Notes under the pieces: generated by a model
Seen by the model: only the letters and a program-made list of their open reading frames with translations
The model's database searches: none
Told to the model about the DNA's origin: nothing
Assembly: GCA_027422505.1 (NCBI GenBank)
Contig: JAPQWV010000050.1
Span: 4,836,001 to 4,900,000, forward strand
Length of the DNA stretch: 64,000 bases
Source of the DNA: Craterostigma plantagineum
Taxonomy: Eukaryota; Streptophyta; Magnoliopsida; Lamiales; Linderniaceae
Reading direction: 5' to 3'
Part shown: one piece after another, positions 33,707 to 47,200 of the stretch
How positions within the stretch are numbered: position 1 is the first letter of the stretch
How the letters are laid out: each line of letters opens with the position of its first letter
Made by a program: the position numbers and the translations under genes

Positions 33707-36700
33707 CTACGAGCGATTCTGGGATGATCCCTGCCACGCGCGGGACCCATACGATCCAGCGCCGTTTGGAGTAGGGTACAAAGGCCCCCAAATCGTCGAA
33801 GAAGACGAAGAGTCTCTCTCGGGAAACGAAGAAGGTTGGTGGTAATCATGTTCCCAGTGGGCTGCCTCGGGATTTCGAGCAGACGAGTAGAAGTAGAACC
33901 CACCGTTATGTTGTTGCTCAGCCGACGAAGAAGCCACCATGGGAGCTGCTACATGGGCTGAAGCCCCTCTGTGGCCAGCGCCCGACCTTCGAACATTGCT
34001 CATTGCTGAAGACACACGAGCCACTTGTGGGTTGATCGTTGATTGCTGGTGATTTGCTTCACGGTGGTGGAGCCTGGAATGTGTAGTGGAGGAGTATGGC
34101 TGAACCATTGATTGTGTAATGGAGCTTGGAGCTGCTCTACTTGCAGAACTTTCGAAACAAGTGAGAACGTTGAGAGTTAGATGGAGGGATACAGATAGTT
34201 CAACACAGTTTAACAATGTGTGGAAAACGAAGATTATATTACTAACTTGTGACCGAGGATGAATGGTTGCACTGAGGATCTTGGAATGTCAGAACTGTTC
34301 CTCGCTGTTCTTGGAGCACTGATGTGTTGAGTTGGAGCAACAAAAGGAGGAGAATGGTCCCAGTTGTGATAGCGTACGTCTACTGCAGGGAAAGCGTATG
34401 AGCCCACGACGTCATTTGGGAGTGATGGTCCACTCCAATGGCTGCTATAAGTAGATGCATCGGAAACATTAACATCACCATGGTTTGATGCTGAAGTAGA
34501 AGGATGAATCGGCGCGAGATATATGTAAGGGCACGGGTGGTTTGTGGATGAGACAGGCGCGGGTTCGACGTATGCCTCATGGTGTCCCAGAAGATCATGA
34601 TCTATGAAACAGCGAAAAAATTTTAGTTATAGTATGTAACAGTCTGCTAAAATGTTAGGGGGTGAAAGCTTACATGTGCTCGATGGAAACTCTCCTTCAC
34701 TGCAAAAAAAGATGAGCAGAATTAGCTGGACAGCTAGTATATATGAATCCAGAAAGGTAGCATCGAACGATTGAACAATGGGAATCAAAATGCCAAGAGG
34801 GCAGAAGCTCAATAGAAAAAACAAAAGACACAAACATGATGCACTTAAAGTAAACATCTATGAGAAGTTGTATTGATATGGCAGTCGTTTACAAGATATT
34901 CTAGTATTTTCACGAGAAATAAGATATATAACAACACAATTTATCTTACTTGTAAGCTTTTTTAGGCACGTCTAATCAATTCTGAGGATTCAAATTCAAG
35001 ACAACAGAGATATAAGATGATTATCAGTCATGCAAGAAACAAAATGACAACGAACAATAGTAAAACATGAGAAAACTATGAAGCCAACAACCACGGGAAA
35101 ATAACATAGTATTGTGATAAGGTAACAAAATGCGTACTCAAAGGACGATGTGATCCTGGTCAATCCACTGAATGGGCACCAATGAACCCCAAATGACTGC
35201 AAAATTCACATATATATATATATATATAAATAATTAAGCTGCAGAAAAAACAATTGGCACGTCCATTCATAACTAGATACATAATTTGGCATAATTCAAC
35301 AGATTACAAAACTCACGATCAAATTAAAATTTATCATTTGAAAACAACACAAATGACAAACAATTTCACAGTTCAGAATTCAGTGTAGCCACGGTGGTGC
35401 CTCAGTAAGTTTAATACACTAATAGCTAACATTGTCAGCCAAGTAACACAAGAATGTTGTTAATGACTAATGTGTGGCATCAGCAAAGTAAAGCTATCAG
35501 ATTATAACAATGCCGCAAGGACAAGCGATAAGTGACGAATTGGTCAAGCTTCAGAAGCCGATACCGCATGCTAATGACCGTGAAGACAACCAATAATAGA
35601 TTAAGAAAGTAATAAGTCCATAACTCTTCACGGAGAATACTATCTAGAGGAGAAGTTTTACCATTTCAGAGTAACTTAAATCAAATGTATCTTCTTCCTG
35701 GGTCCAATCATCCATGACAAGGTCAGGCAATGAACGACTTCCACTTGCATAGAGCCATTGTCCTTTCTCAACTTTCCGACAATTTGGACACTGCATTGCT
35801 CCCTTAACATTGAACGCAGAACCTATGCAATCTGTTAAAATTATCAAATCCAGTAAGTTTGCATAATCATCTGACTATATGACAGATTTTGTCTACGATG
35901 GACAAATGATAAACAAGATCTATAAACCATCAATCACAAGAGAATCCAGCATAATATCGACTATGTTTTGGATTTGCACAAAAGGTCTACATATCAAGAG
36001 TTTCTCCATCATCTGTAGTATTCCCTTTTAGTTGAATGTGAAGGAACTTCTTGACCTAAACCATGAAACGAAAATAACACATTTGAAGTTTTAGAATGGT
36101 GATTGACTGCACACCTAAGGAAGATTTCACCAATTCCCATCGATCATCTAGCTTCCAGTTTCATATAGCAATTACTAAGTAAGTAAATCTAATTATCTTA
36201 CTACAAAACTCTTAGTAATAACCACAACTAGCTTCCACATTCCTAACCGAAACTACCAACGGCTAACGATATTAACCTAAAAAAACCCATAATATTTTTT
36301 CTACATACAGGCACAATTACATCTATCAGTTCACGCTGTGAAACACACTAGTAACACCATTTATTTCCGTAATTACATGTTTTGCCAAATTGGCAAAGTG
36401 GCATTTGATCATATTTTATCCCACATTTCCATATCGTATGCTAGCAAGATCCAGAAAACCTAAAAATTCAATCTTTAACAACTCAAAGCAAAGGAACATA
36501 TGAAGGAAAAAACTCCGAAACAGTCAGATCTATTGAGACTATTGACAGACAAATTAGAATTATAATTCAATTAAGAACCACTAACCAAGATGAAATTGAT
36601 GGCCACAAATAAGCTTAGCCAAAGATCTGGTTCCATCGTCCGCCACCGCTTCCATGCAAATCGAGCACGAAATCTCACATAACTTTGATCTACAGCCGTC

Positions 36701-36733
36701 GTCGGCAACTGCATCGCCGTCTCCAACACCCAT
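33707..36733 (-). CDS. RFI2: RING-H2 E3 ubiquitin ligase, RFI2-like
   Basis: Six exons in minus-strand order: 36733-36586, 35831-35662, 35196-35138, 34699-34674, 34601-34247, 34148-33707 (399 residues). The RING-H2 finger spans the first two exons: CSICMEAV, KLICGHQFHLDCIGSAF and MQCPNCRKVEKGQWLY. Then come FGVHWCPFSGLTR and a long Ser/His-rich tail (TNHPCPYIYLAPIHPS, SGPSLPN, YAFPAVD, DIPRSS). This arrangement is that of Arabidopsis RFI2, a negative regulator of phytochrome seedling responses and of photoperiodic flowering, acting as a nuclear ubiquitin ligase; the function is transferred by family. Exon 4 is only 26 bases but keeps frame and supplies the conserved EGEFPSST. It is divergently transcribed from U11/U12-35K, with 792 bases between the start codons. 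Confidence 0.9.
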
Positions 36734-37525
36734 AATCTAAAATCGGCCCCAATTCAAGCCCCCTAATTTATTACAATCAAAACCAAAACAAGATATAACC
36801 AAATTCAATCGATTCAACAAAAACAATTCGACGGCCTCCGAATTAAATTAACAAGAGTGCAGGTGGGGTTGTTCGAACATTCGTTCTTCTTTTGTCCTTT
36901 CTCTATTGCGCTTCTAATTTCTCGTCTCTTCACATTTCACAACGCAACGCCCTAAATGGGGTTTGATTTATTTCGTACGCTAGTTTTCCTTTTATATATC
37001 ATCGTTGTTGACTTCTCACGTGTTAAATGCAATAAAATCCAAGTCCTGATTTTCTTCTATTTTTCTAAATTAAGTCATATTTTATTTTTGCAGTAATTAT
37101 TTCCACTTTCGACCCAAACTTTTCAACTCATTGGTGCATTTTATTCTTTGTATTTTTAATTTTTCTTTGATTACATTGTCAATTTTTTTGGGCAAAATTA
37201 TATGCTCGGAAAATTATATTTATTATACAGAAAAGTGATCTATAGAAAAATATCCAGTCGAATAAAAAATTTACAGATCAGTACTATGTCATATGTTTTT
37301 ACAGATAGATACTTGTTTTACTGTTTGACCAATTTTCTGAGTCATGCCATACTTTTTTTTTTGCAAAATTATATGCTCGGAAAATTATATTTATTATAAT
37401 TGTGTTGTTATAATATCATAAAGTAGCAATCAAATTACACGCAAAGGCAAAATGATAAAAAGCTCAACGACCGTATTTGGGTTCGATTCAATAATAGCAG
37501 CCAGGGTGTTTGAGGAAGTGACGCA
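36734..37525. other. Shared divergent promoter of RFI2-like and U11/U12-35K genes
   Basis: Non-coding DNA between two divergent start codons. It contains a 34-base direct repeat (ATTATATGCTCGGAAAATTA core) at about 37195-37228 and 37366-37399. No clear TATA box on either side. Confidence 0.5.
37195..37399. repeat. Pair of 34-base direct repeats in the divergent promoter
   Basis: CAAAATTATATGCTCGGAAA and the following ATTATATTTATTATA occur twice, essentially unchanged, about 170 bases apart. No inverted termini were seen, so the origin is unclear. Confidence 0.7.
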
Positions 37526-39438
37526 ATGAGCAACTCCGTTAATTCAGTGTTCTACGCCGAAAGATTTCATCCGATTCAAGCTGGGAGTATAGATGGAATT
37601 GACATTCACCCTCACGACAATGCTGTCTACAGAGCTCTTCTCTGTTCCAATGCCTCGCTGTGTAATGATTTTGATTAGTTCTTCAATTGCTGCTTCAATT
37701 TCTGTTATGATCTTTGGGCATATGACAATTCAGCTGAAAATCGATCACAGATGATCCGTTTGGGGACCCGAAGGTCATTAGTGATCCCTATTGCACTCTC
37801 TTCGTCGGTCGTCTCTCTCATTTCACTACCGAGGAAACTCTACGAAAGGTATCGTAGTTCTTGGCCTGTCTTACTTCTTTCCGTAATCGTCCTCTTTCTT
37901 TTTGTATTCAGGCGATGAGCAAATATGGTAGAGTGAAGGACTTGCGCTTGGTCAGGCACGTAGGTAAGCCCACATTCTCATTTCTTTACTGCTTTGCATA
38001 AATTGATTTGACAGATGCTTTCTTGTGTGGTCTGTTTCCATTTCAAATGGATGCTTGGCTGCTCATCTTTCTTTTCTTTTATTTGCATGTTTTAGTCCAT
38101 AACATATGATTGCTGTTCGCAGTTACAGGTGCTTCGCGTGGTTATGCATTTGTCACATTCGAATCAGAAAAAGAGATGTGTCGAGCATACAAGGTGTTCT
38201 ATGCTGAAAAGATCAAACTTTAATGCTGTTTCAAAGAGAAATTACACATTTTGAAGTATCAAAATCTGAAACTAGACGATATTTTTTTTTCGTAGGAGGC
38301 ACATCATTCTTACATCGATGATTCCGAGATTTTAGTTGATTACAATAGGCAGCAATTGATGCCTGGTTGGATTCCGAGGAGGCTAGGTGGTGATCCTTCC
38401 TTTATAGTAGCATTGATTCTTACCTCCATCAGTTAACGATTATCATTTTGTACAGGCGGCGGTCTTGGTGGGAAGAAGGAATCAGGGCAACTTCGCTTTG
38501 GAGGACGAGAAAGGCCATTTCGAGCCCCACTGTAAGATAATATTCTTTCTCTCTTAGGTGCATCGCATCCCATTTTGTCCCTATTAGACTAGCTTGAGCG
38601 CTGCTAATTATTACTTTCTGAGATTGTCTCGAAGAATGGCTTATGATGAAGTGTGGTTCAAGAAAAGCATAACATCGATAGCCTGCCTCCTAACTTCTCT
38701 TGGAAGAAAACCCATTTCCGTAAAAAAGCATGAAAATACTTCTGTTAATGAGAGAACGGCGAATTCATTACCTTTTTCTACCTGGGGTTTGAAGTGTTAT
38801 CATTCCAATGTTTCATTAGTTTGAAGTTGGTGAATATACCGTGCAGCTGGGCTTTCGTTATCGATCATTATCTATTTCTTTCCGAATTTGTAATGAATTT
38901 CATGCTCTTCTACTGCTGAGAGCAGAAAACAAATTCCATACGATGAGCTACAGAAGCTTGGCATCCCATTACCTCCCGAAGGAAGATACATGTCCCGTTT
39001 CCAGGTACTTCAATTGCTGCAGTTTTCGGTATGAAAAAATAGAACCTGAGAAAACATCTTCCATTGTTTTTCTAATGATTCATTTAGGTGCCTTCACCGC
39101 CAAGAAGAAAGAGAAGCAAGTCCGATGATTACGATGGGTCCCACGACGAAGAAAGGAGTCAGGGCGCATCTCCTCGTGGGCGTGAGAGGTCATCGTCAAG
39201 AAGGCACGAAAAATATCCTCGAAAAAGAGATCACCAATCAGAAGAAGATGAAGAAGAGCTGCCACGTCATCACCGTTCGAAACGAAAGGCTTCTTCACGC
39301 GAAGGAGAAGACTCGAGGTCTGGCGAGGAACGCCGTCACAGACGTAATAAAAGGCACGAAAAGAGGCCATTCGACGAATCGTCTCGTATGGAAGGACGGG
39401 ATCATAGGTCCCGCCGAGATTCTCATCACCGTGAGTAA
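37526..39438 (+). CDS. U11/U12-35K: U11/U12 snRNP 35 kDa protein
   Basis: Eight exons: 37526-37661, 37751-37848, 37912-37963, 38123-38193, 38296-38386, 38456-38531, 38926-39004, 39088-39438 (317 residues). One RRM carries RNP2 LFVGRL and RNP1 RGYAFVTF. It is followed by the conserved [20 protein letters not shown] and [15 protein letters not shown], then an RS/RE-rich tail ([15 protein letters not shown]). This is the minor-spliceosome counterpart of U1-70K: nuclear, binding U11 snRNP in recognition of U12-type 5' splice sites. Each exon junction keeps frame. The TAA stop lies inside ACCGTGAGTAAC, a consensus 5' splice site, so a further exon in some transcripts cannot be excluded. I saw no RS-rich exon in the next 700 bases. 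Confidence 0.93.
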
Positions 39439-40155
39439 CATTGTTTAATCCAATGGCTTAAGGCTTGAACTTATGCTTCATGGATTTTCACGAGTTGTAA
39501 GATAACAGATTTCATGTGTAATTACAGTTAGTTTCCTTTCTTCAATATTTTGATTTTAACTTTCTCATAAATCCTTTTTTCTTCAGTGTACTTGAAAACA
39601 AACAACCCTCAATGAACACTGAAAATATCATCTACGAACTGTTTTAAATAGAAAAAGAAAAACTCCCAAAAATACTAACAATGATCGAAGACATATTTAA
39701 TGTAAAGTTTATTCTTTCATATCCAAAAGTTGGTAATAAAATAAACCATCTTCATTGGGACACATAATCAAAAAACTTTAATTTTTTATTACGTGTCGAT
39801 AAAAACTGAATGCATTCGGCTTATAGGGAGGATGGTGAGTGGTGATGAACAACCGTCAGATATCAAGAACATACTCGAAATTCGGGCAGTTGAAAAGGAA
39901 AAATGGACATTTTGGATAAGAGAAAGGCGTTGGAAGAGGTAAAAAAAACCTACGAGGAAGCATGCATGAGTGCAACGTGTAAAGCTAAACTTAATTATTT
40001 CCCATTCCTCAATCATCTTTCTCTCGATATATATATATATACATGAGATGCACTAATCTACTCATCACAGATCTCTCTCAATACTTTCCAGAAATTCGCT
40101 TTCCACACACTTCTTTCTTGCATCGATTCATTCATTACCTTATTCTTCAGTAACA
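39439..40155. other. Intergenic AT-rich DNA; promoter of the GPI-anchored gene
   Basis: No gene seen. A TATATATATATATACAT block near 40029-40046, about 110 bases before the next ATG, may serve as the core promoter. Confidence 0.45.
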
Positions 40156-40820
40156 ATGGAGATTCTTCGCTCTGTAACTCTTCTTCTTTTGATGAATGTC
40201 CTCTTCCTTCCTCAAGTCATTCACTGTGGTATGTATTTATGTCCTTTTAACTTCCATCGTTGAATGATTGATTTTGCAGATTTCAACGTTGTCTTATTAA
40301 TATGATGCCCACAGACGACAAAGACGATCAGATTCTTCAAGGCATAAACAGCTTCAGGCAAAACTTTAGGCTCGCCGCGCTGACGAAGCAAGACAAGGCG
40401 GGCTGCGTCGCCGACGAGATAGCCAACAAGCTCGAGAAAACGCCGTGCACCGCCGCCAACACGACGGCGTCCCAGGTCGCCACCAACTACCCCGACGTCC
40501 TGAAGAAGTGCGGCGTGGACCCCAACTCCACCGCCGACGGGCTGATACTGCCCGTCTGCGTCCCGGGTCGGGTCGAAACCCTCGTCCTCACCAACTACAC
40601 TCAGGTACCACAGAACGCAAGGTACCTCAACGATTCCAGGTTCTCCGGCGCCGGGATTGGGTCGGAGGAAGATTGGACGGTTCTGATCCTAACGACGGCC
40701 GGCGCCGGTGGAGGTTACGTCGCCGGCGGGGCAGCCAATTTTGCAGCGGCGAAGATCTTTTCTGGGCATTACTTGTTGGCGTCTGTTTCCTTGGTTTTGT
40801 TTCTCGGATCTTCTCTGTAA
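40156..40820 (+). CDS. Uncharacterised GPI-anchored protein, At3g06035/At5g19230 family
   Basis: Two exons: 40156-40228 and 40315-40820 (192 residues). Exon 1 encodes a signal peptide (MEILRSVTLLLLMNVLFLPQ) ending near VIHCDD. The mature part has the family pattern DDQILQGINSFRQNFRLAAL, KAGCVADEIANKLE, PDVLKKCGVD and ILPVCVPG, with four cysteines in pairs. It carries several N-glycosylation sequons (NTT, NST, NYT, NDS). The C-terminal hydrophobic LLASVSLVLFLGSSL after a small-residue stretch fits GPI-anchor addition, so the protein should sit on the outer plasma membrane. No biochemical role is known for the family. The coding sequence is notably GC-rich compared with its surroundings. Confidence 0.92.
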
Positions 40821-41149
40821 TAATGGGTGGTAGATAAGAGTGGATCACACTGCTGTAATAAGCTTTCAAAGCTCTCTCTTTTATGTTTCCTTTCGTAAAT
40901 AAACACTTCTTTCTTGAATTGGGCGTTTGATTGCACTTGATATGAACAGAGAATAACAACTTCCGTTACAGAAAAAAAAAGGAGAAAACAGGTTTCTGTT
41001 ATCTTGATGGTCGTATTTCTGGGATTTCTCTGTAATGAATGATAGATTAATTTCTGGGCTTTTTTCGTGAACATCAAACGCTTGATTGCAGTCGGCATAA
41101 ACAGAGTATTACATTGCAACGTTCATAACAAAAAAGAAGAGAGGGAAAA
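40821..41149. other. Convergent 3' flanks of the GPI-anchored gene and LHCB5
   Basis: About 330 bases of AT-rich 3' UTR-like DNA. Two frames on the minus strand have no coding features. Confidence 0.5.
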
Positions 41150-42505
<1,356 letters not shown>

Positions 42506-43274
42506 CTTCTTCAGCTAACGAACCAATGTAGAATAAAAATCGAAGCTTTGAAACTGAGATGGTTGTAAATTATAAAGAGGTATTATTTATGGTGATCAAG
42601 GAGGCGAGGGGTGTGGACGACGGCGTGCCAGCTGGCACGGCGTTTGATTGGTCTGTAATCTGATTAAGCTCTCTGATAGGTTGGGAGTGGATGACGTGGC
42701 AGATCATAGACGTATCTTTTCTTGCAATTTGGATAGCGTCTCCTATCCACCCCAACCCAACCAATATCATCACTCACAGTAGTGATAGTGCGTGTGTGTG
42801 TGTGCGTGTGAAATTTCCACATGCGATTTACAGCCATAAAGAAAAAAAATCTGTCTTGCTACGGTTAAAAAGCTCGAAATTTTTTGAAATCAACCATCTT
42901 TATATGTAATTCAATCTCAACCCAACCTCGAAAAAACATTGAACCTCGGGTTATAAAGCTCGAAATGTTAAAAAAGAAAACTAAAAATTAAGAAGAGAAC
43001 TTCCGACGAGTTGCGACGGCGATTTCAATTTCGACAGTAGAGCCAAATCGACTCATCTTCCACCAATATCTTCACTTATTTAGAAAATAATGACCTTTTT
43101 TGTTTAGGTTTTCTTTGGTAAATTGAAATTTCAAAAGGTACCTAGAAATACAGGAAATCTTGATGCAACCAATGCCGATGTTCTTTATTCATACATTAAT
43201 TTGCTTCATTATTGTTGGATTGTCCTTACAAAAAGTTCGAAAAGCGATGAAACATGGGCAAACAAGGAGTGTGT
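42506..43274. other. LHCB5 promoter and pTAC18 3' flank
   Basis: Non-coding. The half nearer LHCB5 contains GTGCCAGCTGGCAC and GATGACGTGGC. The rest is AT-rich with no gene. Confidence 0.5.
42692..42699 (-). promoter_or_regulatory. ACGT-core (G-box-like) element upstream of LHCB5
   Basis: TGACGTGG, a typical bZIP/HY5-type binding site, 187 bases upstream of the LHCB5 start codon. Light-regulated LHC promoters usually carry such elements; binding here is inferred only. Confidence 0.4.
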
Positions 43275-43500
43275 TCAGTCGAATTTGTAGTGTTTATCGA
43301 CGGCTTCTGAAACATCCCAAGTGCAGCTGAGTCCCTTGGGGAAGACGACCAAGTCGCCGGCGCCGAACTCCACCGCCTCGTCGGAGCCATCATCGGGGAT
43401 GACCTTCACCTTTCCCTCTAGCAGGTAGCAAGTCTCCCTCGAAGAGTACGTCCATGGAAACTTGCTCGGCGGACATCCCCACCTACACAATTACATACAA

Positions 43501-43586
<86 letters not shown>

Positions 43587-43922
43587 TGACCAAGAGCGAA
43601 CGCCAAGCTCAGAGAGCTGAGATTCAGAGGGATTCCTAACGACTTCAATACCAGACTGTGTCTTCGTCTTCCCTTCTGAGCTGCTGCTGTAACCGAGACA
43701 TCGAATGATTGAACTCTTCCGCCGCCGACAGAATCCACTTGTCGTTGTCAGGGCAACTGATCTCTTCTTATTCGAACCACTTTCTCCCCAAACTAGACAG
43801 CGAAGACCTTTTTGCCTCGTGATTTTGGGACATGCTTCGATGTTACCATAATAGCAAGCAGCGATACTAGCAGCAGCCATTGCCATTCTCAACCTCAATC
43901 TCCCTGTTTTTTTTCCTTCCAC
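43275..43922 (-). CDS. PTAC18: Plastid cupin protein pTAC18
   Basis: Two exons in minus-strand order: 43922-43585 and 43482-43275 (181 residues; an ATG at 43886 would give 169). The N-terminus is a Ser/Arg-rich plastid transit peptide, and MAMAAASIAACYYG at 43886 looks more like a typical start. The mature part is one small cupin barrel: WGCPPSKFPWTYSSRETCYLLEG..V and GAGDLVVFPKGLSCTWDVSEAVDKHYKF, matching Arabidopsis pTAC18 (At2g32180), a component of the plastid transcriptionally active chromosome. The cupin lacks a full set of metal-binding histidines, as usual in this subgroup. The single intron begins with its GTAAGT donor directly followed by a long CT (plus-strand GA) repeat and a TA repeat. 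Confidence 0.88.
43508..43579. repeat. Compound (TA)n(GA)n microsatellite in the pTAC18 intron
   Basis: About 27 bases of TA followed by about 41 bases of GA (plus strand). It fills most of a 102-base intron and abuts the 5' splice site. Confidence 0.9.
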
Positions 43923-44251
43923 AGTATATATTTATTTTATTTGCTTTTATCGAAATATTGTTGTTGCTGGCGTTTCGTTTTAGAAGATAAGGCAATATTC
44001 AATTACATCCACCCGATGCCAAGGGAACACACCACACAAAAATATTTGACTTCCTTTTATTTTCTTGAACGAGGAACCGAGGATCGAAAAATTGTTAATT
44101 GACAAATGAATTGCACGTCAATGTGGGCTCTTACATGAACATCCTATTTATCTTTTCCCTCTACTATGATTGCGAAAAAAGCAAAAAAAATAAAAATTTA
44201 CTAACATGGTAAGTTCAAAGTTGTATGGTCTGTCCTGACTTGATCTATATA
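43923..44251. other. pTAC18 upstream and CLPX downstream region
   Basis: About 330 non-coding bases. No recognisable feature. Confidence 0.45.
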
Positions 44252-47200
44252 TCAGATGACTGCCTTCGAACTTGGTTGTTGTTCGGAAAGGTATCTCTCT
44301 AAAGCACCGTCTCCGCGAAGAATTTTACAGCCGTAAGTAGGCAAACCGCCCACCGAACTCATTGGTTCTTCGTCGACTACAACAGCATCTACTCTATCTT
44401 TCCCAGTTTTTGTGTCTGGAATCTGAAAATGAATATGTTATAGCAAACTCAATGCATGAGAGGCTAATAGTCGATTGTAAACTAATCAGTCGGGTTACTA
44501 TACCTCGTACATAGCGTCTGTGAGGAGGCTTTCCAATATGGATCTCAATCCTCTAGCGCCGGTGTTCTTCATCATTGCTTTGTTAGAAATCAGTCGTAAG
44601 GCTTTCTCTGTGAAATGCAGCTTCACCTGGAGGAGAGTTTTATCAGGGGAATCAAGCAATAAGGTGATTTATTTCGATAATGTCCAGAATTAAGATGGTT
44701 TGATTGAGAGAAAAAAATGTCATCAATAGGTAAGGCCTACGTTGTTCATGTCGAATAGTTTCTTGTACTGCCTACCGAGGGCATTTTTTGGTTCTGTCAT
44801 GACCTGTCAATGAAGAGGAGACATAGTAAAGCAAATATAGTGGAAATCGAGATAGTCGTTGTAAAAGGGAAATTTTAATTCGACAACATCATGTAAGCAG
44901 CCAGGAAATATGAGAATCAGACTTGTCTGAATACCTGAAGAAGTTGGGCTTCAGTAAGAGGTGCCAAACTAACCAAAATTGGGAAGCGTCCAACAAACTC
45001 GGGTATGAGGCCATATGCAACAAGGTCGCCACTTTCAACCTGAAAATTTAACCGTGGGTTATATATGTTCAGCTTATGATAAAGCCTTGAAAATCAGTAA
45101 TATTTACAAGGAGTTTTCAGTCTTACAAAATCCAGTAAAGATGATGTTACTTCAGCACGTAGTGCTCCACCACCTGCCCTCATGTTAGCACGTACAGGAG
45201 CTCCGAACCCAATTGAAGAATCCTGTCGTCTGGTGAAACAAACAAATTCAGATCTGACAACTGCAATCATCCAAGATGGTAGCAAATAGCTATTGAAATC
45301 TAATGACATGCTAACAGTAGACTAGGAACTGGCGCAGAAGGAGATCACCTTTCGGAAATAGTTTTATCTAAATCAACAAAAGCTCCTCCACATATAAAAA
45401 GGATGTCTTTAGTATCTATCTGGAGTAAAAAGAAAAGAAATGTAAGAAGTTGATTATACTCTTGGCAAAGAGAAAGGGCTATAATTACTAAACCAGAATC
45501 AATCGTAAGGCTGGGGAGAGGGAAGGAGGGAGAGAGGGTTTATTTTTCCACGTACAACGAGAGCCCGGAAAGTTTAGACAATTTATTTTTAGCGATTATG
45601 AGCCCTGCAACTGACTAGTCCCATTCCCCAAATGCATATAAGTGTCATATTTTAGTAGAGAAGCAATAGAGCTCCAACTACTTATTGATGGAATTCATTA
45701 AAAATCGATAAGAATAGAAGGCACTGAAGAATACAATACCTGAATATTATCACCTCGAGGGTGCTTCCTTGCCCCCTTTTCTGGAACATTTACTATCTGA
45801 CATAAAATTGGAACGAAAATGATTTCTTGAAATCGGGAACCGCGATACCAGTTTAATCAGTGGACAAAATGCTGTCTTCACCAAAGTCATGGGAACTTAA
45901 TTACAGGTGTCAGTATCATTACCATCCTTTGACTATTGTTCTAAGTGGTGGTACAGGATCACCAATTGAAAATCACAAAAGATGGAATCAACTGATCATT
46001 AACTCCAAAGGTTAAAATAAAATATATTAAAGATAATTGTTAACCATAAAACCTTGACAAAGAGGTTATGCGTGAAACAGGTATGCTAACCAAGTACCAA
46101 TAGTTATGGTAAGGAAACTATCAACTCACAGTTCCTTCCAGCATTTTTAAAAGCGCCTGCTGAACACCCTCCCCGGAAACATCTCTACTGATGTTTGAGC
46201 TCTCGGCCTGATATTTAATATAAAAAATATGAAACATTCAGTATATGAAGTATATTTCTTTTAGAAAAAACACATGTAACATCAAAGATCATATTGAGGA
46301 AGAGAACCTTCTTGGTTATCTTATCAATTTCATCAATGTACACCATTCCTTGTTGTGCAGCTTGCACATTAAATTCGGCAACCTTAAGCAAAAGACCAGC
46401 CATCATATAGACTTTGTAAATGATACAGGAGAACCAATAGAAAATGCAAACAAAAACAAATCCAGGAATCTATATATTCACATACTAGATGATATGACCA
46501 GAAGAGCATCAATGCCAGTCATTTACTTAGCCTTCATTTTTATTAACTCATAAATATGAAGTAAGAATTAAACGACATACTGTGAGTAGTTTGAACAATA
46601 TTGATTCGACATCTTCACCTACATAACCAGCCTGCATGACAAAGTCTTGGTTAGTAATATTCCATCGTTGCAAGTTCTTAAGCATTAGACGGCCATATTC
46701 AAATAAATTATCAAACCCAGCAACAGAGAAACATTCAGATTAAGTACAATACGACAGTGGAATGATAATCACTTACCTGTGTGAACGTAGTTGCATCAGC
46801 AATGACAAACGGTACATTGACAAAACGTGCCAGCGTTTTTGCTAGCAGTGTTTTTCCTATTTACCAAGCTATAAAGATTCAGAAAAAATACACTATAGAA
46901 AAAATACAACAAAGAAAACATATAAGCACATTTGAACTGTGAGTTTAATTAGTAATCCTACCTGAACCAGTTGGGCCCATCAAGAGCACATTGCTTTTTT
47001 CTAATTCAACATTATCGTCACCATCTAATCCAGATGATTCTGACCTAATAAATAAATTCAGAACGTAAAACTCATGCAGAATGTAACTGAATTTTCATTT
47101 ATCTTTTTCCTCCTAAATAGATATTTGATCAATTAGCGATGAGGAACTAACCCTTTCCCGAAAGAAGCTTGATAGATCCTTTTGTAATGGTTATACACAG

